A stretch of DNA of 48,471 bases, from positions 1 through 48,471 of the forward strand of contig JAAVHI010000011.1 in assembly GCA_014799785.1 (NCBI GenBank). Direction: 5' to 3'. The position numbers and the translations under genes were made by a program. A model generated the notes under the pieces. It was not told where the DNA came from. It searched no databases and saw nothing but the letters and a program-made list of their open reading frames with translations. This DNA is from Ruminococcus sp. Its GTDB lineage: Bacteria; Bacillota; Clostridia; Oscillospirales; Ruminococcaceae. Positions 35,329 through 43,198 of the stretch are shown in pieces; position 1 is the first letter of the stretch, and each line of letters starts with the position of its first letter.

Positions 35329-36272
35329 CAGTCAATACCTCCTATCATCTGAGTTTCCCCATTGTTTATCTCATCATCAAGAACCTCTTTAAGCCGTTCC
35401 AAAGCGTCAAGTGCGATATTTCCCAACAAAGTATTTGCCAAAGCAGTCGGTGATTCGTCGCAGCTTTTTAAATCATAACCTTTGGATTCAGCTTGCCGCT
35501 CAATGGCTCTGAACCATCTTTTATCGGAAAAATCCGCATATCCGTCCACATCGGCGTTTTGATAATAGCTCACAACATACCCGATTGCTTCGACAAGAAC
35601 GGGATAAACGATTATTCCCGTGACGTATCGCCTAAGCGCGCCTTTGTTGAAGTCTTTTAATGTGTAATAAAGATTGTAAAGCTCGCTTTTTAGGTTGATA
35701 ACAATCTTGTCGGGATAATCTAAATCATCGAAATTCGGTTCTGCATAACCAGTCAGCTCATTGTTTCTATTGATAAGAAATATGGATTCAATGGGCTTTT
35801 CCAGTTCGGAAGAATCAATATAAACGGTTCTGCTATCCTCTGTTGCGAGAATATCGCCTTTTCTGATCTCAAAGGTCGAAGAACCGAAATAAAGGTCATT
35901 AAACTCGTCCTCGCAGTGAAATTTATCCATATCCTTGGACGCAACAATACAGCACGACACATCCATTTTGTCAACAACCGCAAATTTCGGAACTTTAACT
36001 GTCAGTTCGCAGGCATCGGCAGCAAACCCGAACAGGCGGCTGTACGAAGCAGCGCTGCTTTTTACTTTCACAACAACGGAGGCATCTCCGGTTTTTACCA
36101 AATCGGAAATACCTTTACACAATAAAACATATTTTATTTGAAAGATGATGTTTTCATTGTCCACAACAATTTTATCCTCATCCAATTCGGTATAAAATTT
36201 GCAGCTTTCAATGTAATCATCTCTCCCTAAAGCAAGGACAGGATTCGGAAATTCGTACTTTTCGGACTTCAT
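35328..36272 (-). CDS. unknown protein of the GHKL ATPase operon
   Basis: The 314-residue protein is acidic and soluble, and I do not recognise its family. The first 150 residues look beta-rich (VVVKVKSSAASYSRLFGF, FEIRKGDILATEDSRTVYID); the C-terminal half is helical and contains ALRRYVTGIIVYPVLVEAIGYVVSYY and RWFRAIERQAESKGYD. It overlaps the ATPase gene by 4 bases (ATGA) and the next gene by one base, so the three are translationally coupled and probably made in fixed ratio. That argues for a complex with the ATPase. Confidence 0.7.
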   Translation of the reverse strand: MKSEKYEFPNPVLALGRDDYIESCKFYTELDEDKIVVDNENIIFQIKYVLLCKGISDLVKTGDASVVVKVKSSAASYSRLFGFAADACELTVKVPKFAVVDKMDVSCCIVASKDMDKFHCEDEFNDLYFGSSTFEIRKGDILATEDSRTVYIDSSELEKPIESIFLINRNNELTGYAEPNFDDLDYPDKIVINLKSELYNLYYTLKDFNKGALRRYVTGIIVYPVLVEAIGYVVSYYQNADVDGYADFSDKRWFRAIERQAESKGYDLKSCDESPTALANTLLGNIALDALERLKEVLDDEINNGETQMIGGID

Positions 36273-38182
36273 TTCTTAATAACCTCCGTAAGATGCAATT
36301 TTAACATCATTTTTTCTTTCCTTGCGAACGTTACAAAAAACTCCGCCAGCATATCGGCGTTTATTGAAAGCGCTCCCACTTTGCCGTCTTTGACGCTCAC
36401 AGCTTTTGAGTTGTAAGTAAATGATTCGATATCCAGCGAATCGCCATTTCCGTCCTCTCCTACGGCTGAACATTCAACAAACAGATCATTATGAGCTTCC
36501 GCTGTTTTGATGACGATTTTATACAGACCTTGAGCAGCGTTAATCGGAAAGGCTCTTTGTGCTAAAATATTTTCAACGCTTACAACTTTTGTTCCCCTTT
36601 GAGAATTTGCCCCCAGACAGGGATTGGGAGCATCGGGAATAGGAGTAACGGGCTTAGTCGGCGGCTTGGGCGGCATCGGTTTCGGACTTCGAGTTTTGTT
36701 GTTCACTTTTCCGTTGCTCTCTGTACCTTTTGATTTTGCCGCCGGATTTATTGTGATTCCTTGTGCAATATGGTTGTCTTGGATTTTTCCGATTTTAATT
36801 TTAGCCTTAAGAATATCATCGCCTTTACCTTTCTCGGACTCTCCTACGGCTTCATCGGGAAAATATTCTCCTACCCCTGCGGCATCGACAACATCTTCCG
36901 CAATCGTTTCAAACCGAGACTTCAAAAGCTGAAAGATGTAATTGTTGATTGTATCTATCGCATTTTTTGCATTCTTGCGCTTTTCTTTCTCGGACGAATC
37001 AATCTGCTTATAATCCCAACGATTATGGCGAGGCGGCTCCGTATCTCTCAGCAGCTTTCCGAGTTCTTTTCCGCGAATAATAACTACCGCTGCATAATGC
37101 TGATAAATCCGCTTATAATACATGCCAACCAACATTCCCGTCTCCCTGAAATTAGCAATAGTTCGTCTATAACTGCTGTCGGATTTAATATATACCTCAA
37201 CATCATCCGGCTCAAGCACTTCTGTCTTATCTTTACAATCGGGAGATATGAAAGCGTTGTACAATTGATATGCACAAACCAATTCCGTATCGGAAGAATA
37301 ATCCGAAAACAATTGTGAAATCGTGTCGGAATCGATAACCGTTATATCGTCCCCATCCTTCAATTCAACGATCAATTTGTTTTCAATAACAGCGACAAAG
37401 AAATTCTTCAGCACAGCTTTGGCGATATTAGATACCCATTTCTGTGTCTCGGTAAAACCAACGACAATGACATCCGTTCCGCGCTCGGTTCTCAAAAACA
37501 AATCCCTGAAATCATTCTCGTCTGACTCAAAAATCGGGGTGCTGTCAATCTTCTGATATTTTCCGACGCGTTGAGTGGGTTCGCCGTCACGGTTTAAAAT
37601 AGTTGCAAGTTTAGCCACTCCAACAAATGCTCCGTCGTTTTTCTGGTCGATCGTATTATAAAAAACCATACTTAATGCAGAACACGCAAACGGAGCGTTT
37701 TTTCCGATACCATATGAACCTGCGCTGTTTTCATTATTTTTCACGGAAACGCCTTCGGAGCAAGTAAGAGCCACCCATCCCGACTTCTTATCTTCGGTGC
37801 GGCTACCGTCCAAGCCCTTTGTGTTATAGTCGCTCGCGACTAAAATCGAAACATACGGCTCTTTTAGTGTTTTTTCCGCATTTGTAACAAATCGCGCAAG
37901 ACGGGAATCCATATCTTCTCCCCAATACTTACGGCATCCTTCCAGGCATTCCGAATATTGAGAAAATACATCATATTGATCTGTTTTAACTTTTTTCAGT
38001 TCAAAAACAACCCTTACCGGCTCGTCCGAACCATCCAAATGCTCATCAAGAGAATTTTGGCATATTTCGCGAGCCAAATTATCAATCAATTCCTGTCCTT
38101 TGAAAGCCTCGATATCGTTATTTGTATAACCCTGATACGGTCCCCCGCCAAGCAAAGGAAACCTCCATTCCGTTTTTGCCAT
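36269..38182 (-). CDS. GHKL (MutL/MORC/HSP90-type) ATPase of a putative defence operon
   Basis: This 637-residue protein has the GHKL ATP fold at its N-terminus: N-box E39-x3-N43-x2-D46 in REICQNSLDE, motif D118-x4-G123 in SDYNTKGL, and the lid GSYGIGKNAPF (155-165). A second domain (about 190-420) resembles the S5-like transducer of such ATPases. A helical zone around 380-440 and a proline-rich linker (about 500-525, PPKPPTKPVTPIP) lead to a small C-terminal beta domain. ATP-driven dimerisation, as in MutL or MORC, is expected. Related ATPases in restriction-modification loci were described by Iyer, Abhiman and Aravind. No Z1 or nuclease domain is fused. Codons and AT content differ from the core genes. 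Confidence 0.82.
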   Translation of the reverse strand: MAKTEWRFPLLGGGPYQGYTNNDIEAFKGQELIDNLAREICQNSLDEHLDGSDEPVRVVFELKKVKTDQYDVFSQYSECLEGCRKYWGEDMDSRLARFVTNAEKTLKEPYVSILVASDYNTKGLDGSRTEDKKSGWVALTCSEGVSVKNNENSAGSYGIGKNAPFACSALSMVFYNTIDQKNDGAFVGVAKLATILNRDGEPTQRVGKYQKIDSTPIFESDENDFRDLFLRTERGTDVIVVGFTETQKWVSNIAKAVLKNFFVAVIENKLIVELKDGDDITVIDSDTISQLFSDYSSDTELVCAYQLYNAFISPDCKDKTEVLEPDDVEVYIKSDSSYRRTIANFRETGMLVGMYYKRIYQHYAAVVIIRGKELGKLLRDTEPPRHNRWDYKQIDSSEKEKRKNAKNAIDTINNYIFQLLKSRFETIAEDVVDAAGVGEYFPDEAVGESEKGKGDDILKAKIKIGKIQDNHIAQGITINPAAKSKGTESNGKVNNKTRSPKPMPPKPPTKPVTPIPDAPNPCLGANSQRGTKVVSVENILAQRAFPINAAQGLYKIVIKTAEAHNDLFVECSAVGEDGNGDSLDIESFTYNSKAVSVKDGKVGALSINADMLAEFFVTFARKEKMMLKLHLTEVIKK

Positions 38183-38195
38183 AAATTATCACTCC

Positions 38196-38423
38196 TTACC
38201 TTAATGTAAATCTACCTTCGCGTTGTTCATCACTGCCCAAAAACTTGTTTTTGGTGTTTTTAAGCTCTCGTTCTATGGCTGCGAATATTTTCTTCACGTC
38301 TTCTTCCGAATAATCATAGTTTGATTTGCTTGCACAATTACCGAGAAGTTTCAACATATCAAGAATCTTATTGGTTCTCGCTTCGGCAATCCTGATAAAT
38401 CGGTCTCTCTTACTCTCTGCCAT
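38196..38423 (-). CDS. small helical protein heading the GHKL ATPase operon
   Basis: A 75-residue protein, highly charged and predicted as two or three helices: KRDRFIRIAEARTNKILDM, LGNCASKSNYDYSEEDVKK and IFAAIERELKNTK. Similar small proteins are common next to methylases and Z1/ATPase defence genes (from memory); their function is unknown to me. ATG 38423 is chosen because GGGAGG lies ten bases upstream. Thirteen bases separate it from the ATPase gene. A regulatory or adaptor role is plausible given its place right behind the promoter. Confidence 0.75.
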   Translation of the reverse strand: MAESKRDRFIRIAEARTNKILDMLKLLGNCASKSNYDYSEEDVKKIFAAIERELKNTKNKFLGSDEQREGRFTLR

Positions 38424-38467
38424 TGCTGTAATTCCTCCCATTAACACATGATACATATTGACTGGAT

Positions 38468-38490
38468 AAAATATATTTTCAATATATTTT
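38468..38490. promoter_or_regulatory. inverted repeat in the leader of the ATPase operon
   Basis: AAAATATATT-TTC-AATATATTTT, a perfect 10-3-10 dyad between the promoter and the small gene. Further AAATATATT copies lie at 38504-38512. It is a candidate operator for an AT-preferring regulator, but AT-rich DNA makes chance dyads more likely. Confidence 0.45.
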
Positions 38491-38509
38491 AAAAACTTTT
38501 CCCAAATAT

Positions 38510-38538
38510 ATTATAGAATATCATTTTATATTTGTCAA
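38510..38538 (-). promoter_or_regulatory. consensus promoter of the GHKL ATPase operon
   Basis: Minus strand TTGACA (38538-38533), 17-base spacer, TATAAT (38515-38510), about 90 bases before the small gene. It makes the ATPase operon independent of the methylase operon. Confidence 0.85.
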
Positions 38539-38583
38539 TACATTTTTAAAATAAATCTCTATATTTTTGAAATATATCAAAAA

Positions 38584-38606
38584 TGCGGCGCAATATAAGC
38601 GCCGCA
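38584..38606 (-). terminator. terminator of the methylase operon
   Basis: TGCGGCG/CGCCGCA stem with a 9-nt loop and TTTTTGATAT on the minus strand, eight bases past the methylase stop. Confidence 0.9.
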
Positions 38607-38613
38607 CGATATA

Positions 38614-39741
38614 TTATCCGTTGGGATCATCACCTAGAATTTCAAAACAATTCAGCATAAACTCCGCCATGGTCTTTATTACCGGTATAGTTACGGAATT
38701 TCCGAATTGCTTATATTGCTGTGCCTGTGACAATTTAGGAGGGAACGAAAAATGATCAATACCATTTTCATCAATAAAAGCATAATTAATAAACCCCTGG
38801 AGCTTTCCCCATTCCCGCGGTGTCATTACGCGAATTCCCTTGTCATTCAACGGTGTTTTTTTGGTGGAGATGACCATTCCCGCTATCCCGTCCTGAGGAT
38901 CTAAAACTAAATTGCGTTCTTTGCCTGACCCCCCAGTAGCCATTATTGTATTGGCGATAGGATGAAGTGTTTGGGGCATATTGACTATTTTATAACCAAA
39001 ACCGTTCCCCTTGTCTTTTTCGCGCTTTTTATGCTTTTCCAAGGTTTCCAAATAACCTGAGGACATATAATATTTAGATTCCGCATGTAATTCAAGTAAA
39101 TCATTCAAATCATTATATAGGTTTAAATTGTTTCCTTCCGGCAAGCAATCCCCAATTCTTTCCAGCAATTCGTTACCGTATCTGTTCCTGTTAAATGCCA
39201 TAATATATGTTCGAGGTCTATTTTGAGGAACTCCAAAATTTTTGGAGTTTCGAATAAAATCTTTCCAATTATATATGGGTTCACCTTCTTCATTGTAATT
39301 AACGCCAATAACTTTATAATTTAAAGTGTTTTCCAAATTTAATATGATTGTTTTAAATGTGTTTCCATTATCATGACGTACGAGATTATCAACATTTTCA
39401 AGAAAAATCGAGCGAGGTCTTGTGCATCTGATTATTTCGGCAATATGATTAAATATAATTCCCTTCTCCTCGTCATTAAATCCTTCTTCCAATCCTGCGC
39501 GACTGAATGTTTGACATGGAAATCCGGCAAGTAAAACATCATAAGGAATATTATCCAATTTTTTCTTAAATTCATCCGATGTCAAATCGTTATATGGGTC
39601 ATCGTCATATAAATGTGTATATGTCATACAAGCATATTTGTCGATTTCGGCGGAAATAACGTTAACGAATCCTCCCGTCAGCTCAAATCCTTTTCTTATT
39701 CCGCCTATACCAGCACACAAATCAATTGTTCTTAATGGCAT
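38614..39741 (-). CDS. DNA cytosine-5 methyltransferase
   Basis: A 375-residue 5mC methylase. Motif I is IDLCAGIGGIRKGFE, the catalytic Cys is in motif IV AGFPCQTFSRAG (about residue 75), motif VI FLENVDNL and motif VIII QNRPRTY follow, then a variable target-recognition region (about 190-290) and motifs IX-X near the C-terminus (TPREWGKLQGF, QFGNSVTIPV). ATG 39741 lies eight bases after GGAG; an ATG two codons upstream forms the ATGA overlap with the Vsr gene but is too close to that site. The recognition sequence cannot be read. It would mark host DNA, either as part of a restriction system or for the ATPase operon downstream. Confidence 0.93.
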   Translation of the reverse strand: MPLRTIDLCAGIGGIRKGFELTGGFVNVISAEIDKYACMTYTHLYDDDPYNDLTSDEFKKKLDNIPYDVLLAGFPCQTFSRAGLEEGFNDEEKGIIFNHIAEIIRCTRPRSIFLENVDNLVRHDNGNTFKTIILNLENTLNYKVIGVNYNEEGEPIYNWKDFIRNSKNFGVPQNRPRTYIMAFNRNRYGNELLERIGDCLPEGNNLNLYNDLNDLLELHAESKYYMSSGYLETLEKHKKREKDKGNGFGYKIVNMPQTLHPIANTIMATGGSGKERNLVLDPQDGIAGMVISTKKTPLNDKGIRVMTPREWGKLQGFINYAFIDENGIDHFSFPPKLSQAQQYKQFGNSVTIPVIKTMAEFMLNCFEILGDDPNG

Positions 39742-39743
39742 TA

Positions 39744-40157
39744 TCATCTCTCCCGAAACGCTTTTTCAATCTTATCAGCACATTCGCTTACATTATGTTT
39801 GATCTCATTCCCCCAAAAGCGGAGAACAAGCCACCCCTCTGAGTTCAGTGCGTTATTAACTTCAGCATCTCTTTGAATATTTCTTTCAATTTTCTTTATC
39901 CAAAAATCACGGTTTGATTTAATTTCGTTTTGCTTGTTTTCCCAATCGAATCCGTGAAAAAACTCGCTATCCACAAAGACCGCAATCTTTTTACCGATAA
40001 AGGCAATGTCCGGTTTTCCTATTATTGAGACAACATTTTTTCTGTAATGCAGATTCCGACTCCATAGTTCTTTTCGCAACAGCATTTCAATCTTCGAGTC
40101 TTTATTTTTTACCTGTCGCATATTAAAACTTATTTGTTCTTTGGTTTTTTTCTTCAT
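39744..40157 (-). CDS. vsr: Vsr-type DNA mismatch endonuclease
   Basis: The 137-residue protein keeps the Vsr fold: NMRQVKNKDSKIEMLLRKEL, then GKPDIAF with the catalytic Asp (D50), then KKIAVFVDSEFFHG (His 68), NRDFWIKKIERN and a final GWLVLRFW. Vsr nicks T:G mismatches that arise when 5-methylcytosine deaminates, so pairing with a cytosine methylase is expected. The variant VDSEFFHG replaces the classic HGCFWH, as in many Firmicutes forms; some such proteins may act as the restriction nuclease itself. It overlaps the XRE gene by 4 bases. Confidence 0.88.
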   Translation of the reverse strand: MKKKTKEQISFNMRQVKNKDSKIEMLLRKELWSRNLHYRKNVVSIIGKPDIAFIGKKIAVFVDSEFFHGFDWENKQNEIKSNRDFWIKKIERNIQRDAEVNNALNSEGWLVLRFWGNEIKHNVSECADKIEKAFRER

Positions 40158-40525
40158 TTTTCTTCACCGAATTTTTCTATTATCTCATGCCAATCGGAAT
40201 TGGTTCTTTCAAATTTCATGCCGACAAGTATGGCTTGATAGATGTTTGGATTAGAGTAAAAATATTCAACAATGTCATGAGGGATTGAGCCTCTTTCCGA
40301 GGCAGCCAAAAACCTTAGTTTAACAGCATCCTTTTCGTCAAGCGAAAGTGTACGAATGATTTGTTCCAACAGTTCTCCCTGCGGCGGCGCATTTTTGCCT
40401 TGCTCAATAAGAGAAATCATCATTTTACCACGGCAAATTGCAGATGCCAATTCTGCTTGAGTAACAGTAGGATTGTGATTAAGCCGTAACTGCCTAAGAA
40501 ATTCGCCAAACCCCGAATTATCCAA
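40154..40525 (-). CDS. XRE-type HTH regulator of the methylase-Vsr operon
   Basis: A 123-residue protein with an XRE helix-turn-helix (about 6-66: FLRQLRLNHNPTVTQAELA, CRGKMMISLIEQGKNAPP) and a C-terminal helical tail (about 80-123). It starts with a TTG (40525), nine bases after GGGAG. As first gene of the XRE-Vsr-methylase operon, with AT-rich dyads around its promoter, it probably sets methylase and Vsr levels like a controller protein. That role is inferred. Confidence 0.82.
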   Translation of the reverse strand: MDNSGFGEFLRQLRLNHNPTVTQAELASAICRGKMMISLIEQGKNAPPQGELLEQIIRTLSLDEKDAVKLRFLAASERGSIPHDIVEYFYSNPNIYQAILVGMKFERTNSDWHEIIEKFGEEK

Positions 40526-40566
40526 AAATTGTCACTCCCTTTATAAATAAATAAATTTATATATTT

Positions 40567-40595
40567 ATTATATATTATTTTTAACATTTTGTCAA
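40567..40595 (-). promoter_or_regulatory. consensus promoter of the XRE-Vsr-methylase operon
   Basis: Minus strand TTGACA (40595-40590), 17-base spacer, TATAAT (40572-40567). A dyad of AAATAAAT/ATATATTT type lies between the -10 box and the start. Confidence 0.85.
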
Positions 40596-40689
40596 CCCAT
40601 TTTATTGTTTTTTAATATTTTCAATGTAAACATAATAGCAGAACCTGCGCAATTTGTTCACGGCACTTTTAATAGTAAAAAATATAGAA

Positions 40690-41085
40690 ATTCACTAGAA
40701 ATTATGCAAAATCACGAAATTTCAGAAAGATTTGCAAATTTGTGCAATTCCCCCACGTAAAAAACGCGGATTTTTTTCCTATTCCTATAAGTGAAAGGGG
40801 AAATTCACAGCACGTCATTTTGCACGAAAATCTTCACCGAAATTATGCAAAGTTACAAAGCTATATGAGAATCTAAGAAATCTTGCGAAATAGGGTTTAT
40901 AAAACCCGCAAAATTGTAGGTACTAGTGAAAGGGGAGATTTTGCAACGTCATTATGCACTAAACGGCAAGACAAAATTGTGCAAAGTCACGAAAAGGCAC
41001 GAAACTCGAAAATAATTCGCAGAACAGACTTAAAAAATCCCGCGATTTTGTGGGTACTTATGAAAGGATATTTTTTGCCGTTCGC
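40690..41085 (+). repeat. three degenerate tandem units of about 135-140 bp
   Basis: No gene. ATTATGCAAAATCACG (40701), ATTATGCAAAGTTAC (40842) and ATTGTGCAAAGTCACG (40976) mark equivalent points, with periods of 141 and 134. Between them GTGAAAGGGGAAATT (40792) and GTGAAAGGGGAGATT (40926), and a third ATGAAAGGATATTTT (41060), keep the same spacing, as do the C-A-CGTCATT-TGCAC pieces at 40811 and 40945. These are tandem duplications of an upstream region ending at the excisionase relic. Confidence 0.7.
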
Positions 41086-41145
41086 CGCCGCAGAGAATAT
41101 CCGAACTTCCCTTTCAAAATAATTAACACACAGGAGGAAATTTTT

Positions 41146-41433
41146 ATGACAATGAAAAACAAACAGTAAATTATACAGCAGGTGGTCAACTTGCTTAGCG
41201 CAATGATCGAAGTCGAGGAGCTTCCGACTTTTCCACCGCCGCCGAGCAGCGACCAAGTGGAAATGCTCACCATAAAGGAGTGCGCCCAGCAGATCAGCGG
41301 ACTTTCTGAGCATACCGTGCGGCAGTTGGTTCTCCAAAATAAGCTGCCGCAAATCAGAACCGGTCAAGGCAAGCGCGGAAAAAACCTCGCACCGAAGTCG
41401 GCATTGTTGGAATATTTGAGAACAGTGGCTTGA
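41146..41433 (+). pseudogene. excisionase-like gene with nonsense codon 8
   Basis: A very strong CAGGAGGAA site precedes ATG 41146, which reads MTMKNKQ and then TAA (41167-41169). The same frame continues to 41433 with LTIKECAQQISGLSEHTVRQL and RTGQGKRGKNLAPKSALLEYL, the wing-helix of the MerR-like excisionase family found on Tn916-type and related elements. A shortened product from a GTG at 41182 is possible but has no ribosome site. Confidence 0.75.
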
Positions 41434-42034
41434 TGATTACTAAGGGGGCAATTATCTATTAAAGAATAGCAAAAGCCAAAAAGAGAGGTGGTCAACTTCA
41501 GAAAAAATTTCGCTACCGTGAAGCGGCCACTTGCCACCGTTGCTCGGAGCGAGAACAAAGCAAGCTTTCTATCCATCAACAAGTTCGCGAAACAGATCAG
41601 CGAACTTGCAGAGCGCGGGGGGTACCACTATCAGTCAAGGAACAGCAAGAGCAAAATCGGCAGGCGGTCGACCTCGACAAAAAATTTCTCTACCTCAGAG
41701 CGACCGCCTACCACTTCCACTCAGAACAACGCCAAGCAAATTTTTCTTGCTATTAAGGGGGCGCACAACAGATTATCAGACAGTCGAAACATAACCACTG
41801 GCAGTTGGTTATCCAGAACAAGCTGCCCATATCAGAACCGACCAAGGTAAGCGCGGAAAATTTCTCGTGCCGAAGTCGGCGCTGTTGAAAAAATTGAGGA
41901 CATCAGCTTGATGATTACTAAAGGTGGTATCAACTATCCATTAAAGAATAGCAAGGGCAAAAACGGTAGGCGGTCAGCATCAACAAAAAATTTTCTCCGC
42001 CTCAGAACAATCACTTATCATTTCTGCTCAAAAT
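41434..42034 (+). repeat. array of decayed excisionase-gene copies
   Basis: The 3' end of the excisionase gene plus about 60 bases (41332-41480) recurs at 41801-41960: GCAGTTGGTT, AACAAGCTGCC, AAGCGCGGAAAA, CCGAAGTCGGC, GATGATTACTAA and TTAAAGAATAGCAA all appear in order in both. Its 5' part (GGTGGTCAACTT, AACAGATCAGCG) recurs near 41486, 41590, 41662 and 41969 with drift. None keeps a full frame. The array probably grew by tandem duplication and then decayed. Confidence 0.7.
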
Positions 42035-42385
42035 ATGTGTTCGGAAGATTTGAATACAAAGTTATTAATTAAAGAACAATATTTGAATGAAACAAATGGT
42101 GAGATTTCCGAACGTGAAGAACGCAAAAAGCAGCTTGATGACGAAATAGCCAACTGTGAAAACCGTAAAAAAGAGCTTGATGAAGAACTATCCGAAATTA
42201 ATTTAGATATAAAAGCAACCAAACCGGTAGTAGAGGCGGCAGTAAAAGAGGTGTATGAATGGGACGAAAAAATAAAAGAACGGCGACAACAACTTACGGA
42301 AAAAAATGAGGAATTAGAGAAAGTTACTAACAAGATTATCGATAAAAATGAAAAATTATCGTTACTTAGCGCAAAATTGTACTAG
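42035..42385 (+). CDS. coiled-coil protein fragment, possibly from a mobilization protein
   Basis: A 116-residue frame that is almost entirely coiled coil, rich in Glu and Lys (EREERKKQLDDEIANC, KKELDEELSEINLDI, KERRQQLTEKNEELEKV). Such stretches form the C-terminal part of MobA/Pre-type relaxases, where more sequence would be expected before and after. It has no clear ribosome site and begins at the end of the excisionase array. I regard it as a remnant, but expression of a short coiled-coil protein cannot be excluded. Confidence 0.5.
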   Translation: MCSEDLNTKLLIKEQYLNETNGEISEREERKKQLDDEIANCENRKKELDEELSEINLDIKATKPVVEAAVKEVYEWDEKIKERRQQLTEKNEELEKVTNKIIDKNEKLSLLSAKLY

Positions 42386-42605
42386 CAAATAATAAAATTG
42401 CAAAACAGTTTGACACTATTAAAAAGGAAGCAACATAATTATCGAGTTGAAAGGCGATATTAATGAATTGAAAAATACACATAATTATATGTAAAATCAA
42501 AAGAAAGTTGATGATATGGTGCGAAAGGCTAATGCAATTGCCCAAAATACAAGTTCTTTAGAGTTACAATATCTTGAGGATAACAGTTTGGCAGAGGTTA
42601 AATAA
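42386..42605 (+). pseudogene. decayed continuation of the coiled-coil gene
   Basis: In a shifted frame the sequence reads IIELKGDINELKNTHNYM, then TAA (about 42493), then NQKKVDDMVRKANAIAQNTSS and ends LEDNSLAEVK with TAA at 42603-42605. It continues the coiled-coil character, so the gene was longer before frameshift and nonsense changes. Confidence 0.55.
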
Positions 42606-42643
42606 AAATCTGCCGCATCAAAGATATAGCAGGTTAAGTGAAG

Positions 42644-43198
42644 TCACACGATTATATCATCATACGGAATTTCCTCAAGTTTCATAGCCTTTTCCAGCCA
42701 GCCGATATTCGTCCCAAGCTCCGCACAAAAAGCAATAAGCAGAACCTGCTTCAAGGCCCAGTTTTCAAAGTCGGGGTGAGCGTCTAACCGGTCAGAATAT
42801 TCAAAAAATCGGCGTAAATAAAGGTCAGCGATTTTGTGAACCGCAGAATAATTATCGCTGTTTTTCTCCCTTAGATTTTGCTGAATCAGGTGCAGTAAAG
42901 CTTCATTTGCGTTGGTTATCGGCAGGGGAATAACTTCGCTTTTTTCGTAATTTGCATGAAGTTCAAGGGCTATGAATCGTGATATTTCCCCGTCCGTAAA
43001 ACGCTTGATTTTGGCGACGTAAGCGCCGAGAATATCAACCGTTGTTTTATCGGTATTTGGGGGAAAATCCCTAACCGCACCACGAATAAACTTCAAAAGA
43101 TGATAAACCATACTGCGTTCCCGACAGTCATCGGAAACGCTATCTGCAAGGTCAATAATTGATGAAACAGCCTCATTTAGTATTTTGGTATTGTACAT
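42644..43198 (-). CDS. hypothetical protein of the conjugation-gene remnant
   Basis: A 184-residue soluble helical protein I do not recognise. It starts GAGGTGG-AAAAAG-ATG and overlaps the end of the coupling-protein gene by 26 bases, so it was part of that operon. Features are FIRGAVRDFPPNTDK near the middle of the first half, an IPLPITNANEALLHLIQQNL segment, and an acidic C-terminus. It has no membrane segments. Confidence 0.6.
   Translation of the reverse strand: MYNTKILNEAVSSIIDLADSVSDDCRERSMVYHLLKFIRGAVRDFPPNTDKTTVDILGAYVAKIKRFTDGEISRFIALELHANYEKSEVIPLPITNANEALLHLIQQNLREKNSDNYSAVHKIADLYLRRFFEYSDRLDAHPDFENWALKQVLLIAFCAELGTNIGWLEKAMKLEEIPYDDIIV

Noticed and set aside
34531..38182. A Z1-domain or helicase gene in the GHKL operon
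   Set aside because: These partners are known in related loci, but neither the ATPase nor the two unknown proteins shows Walker or Z1-like motifs that I can recognise.
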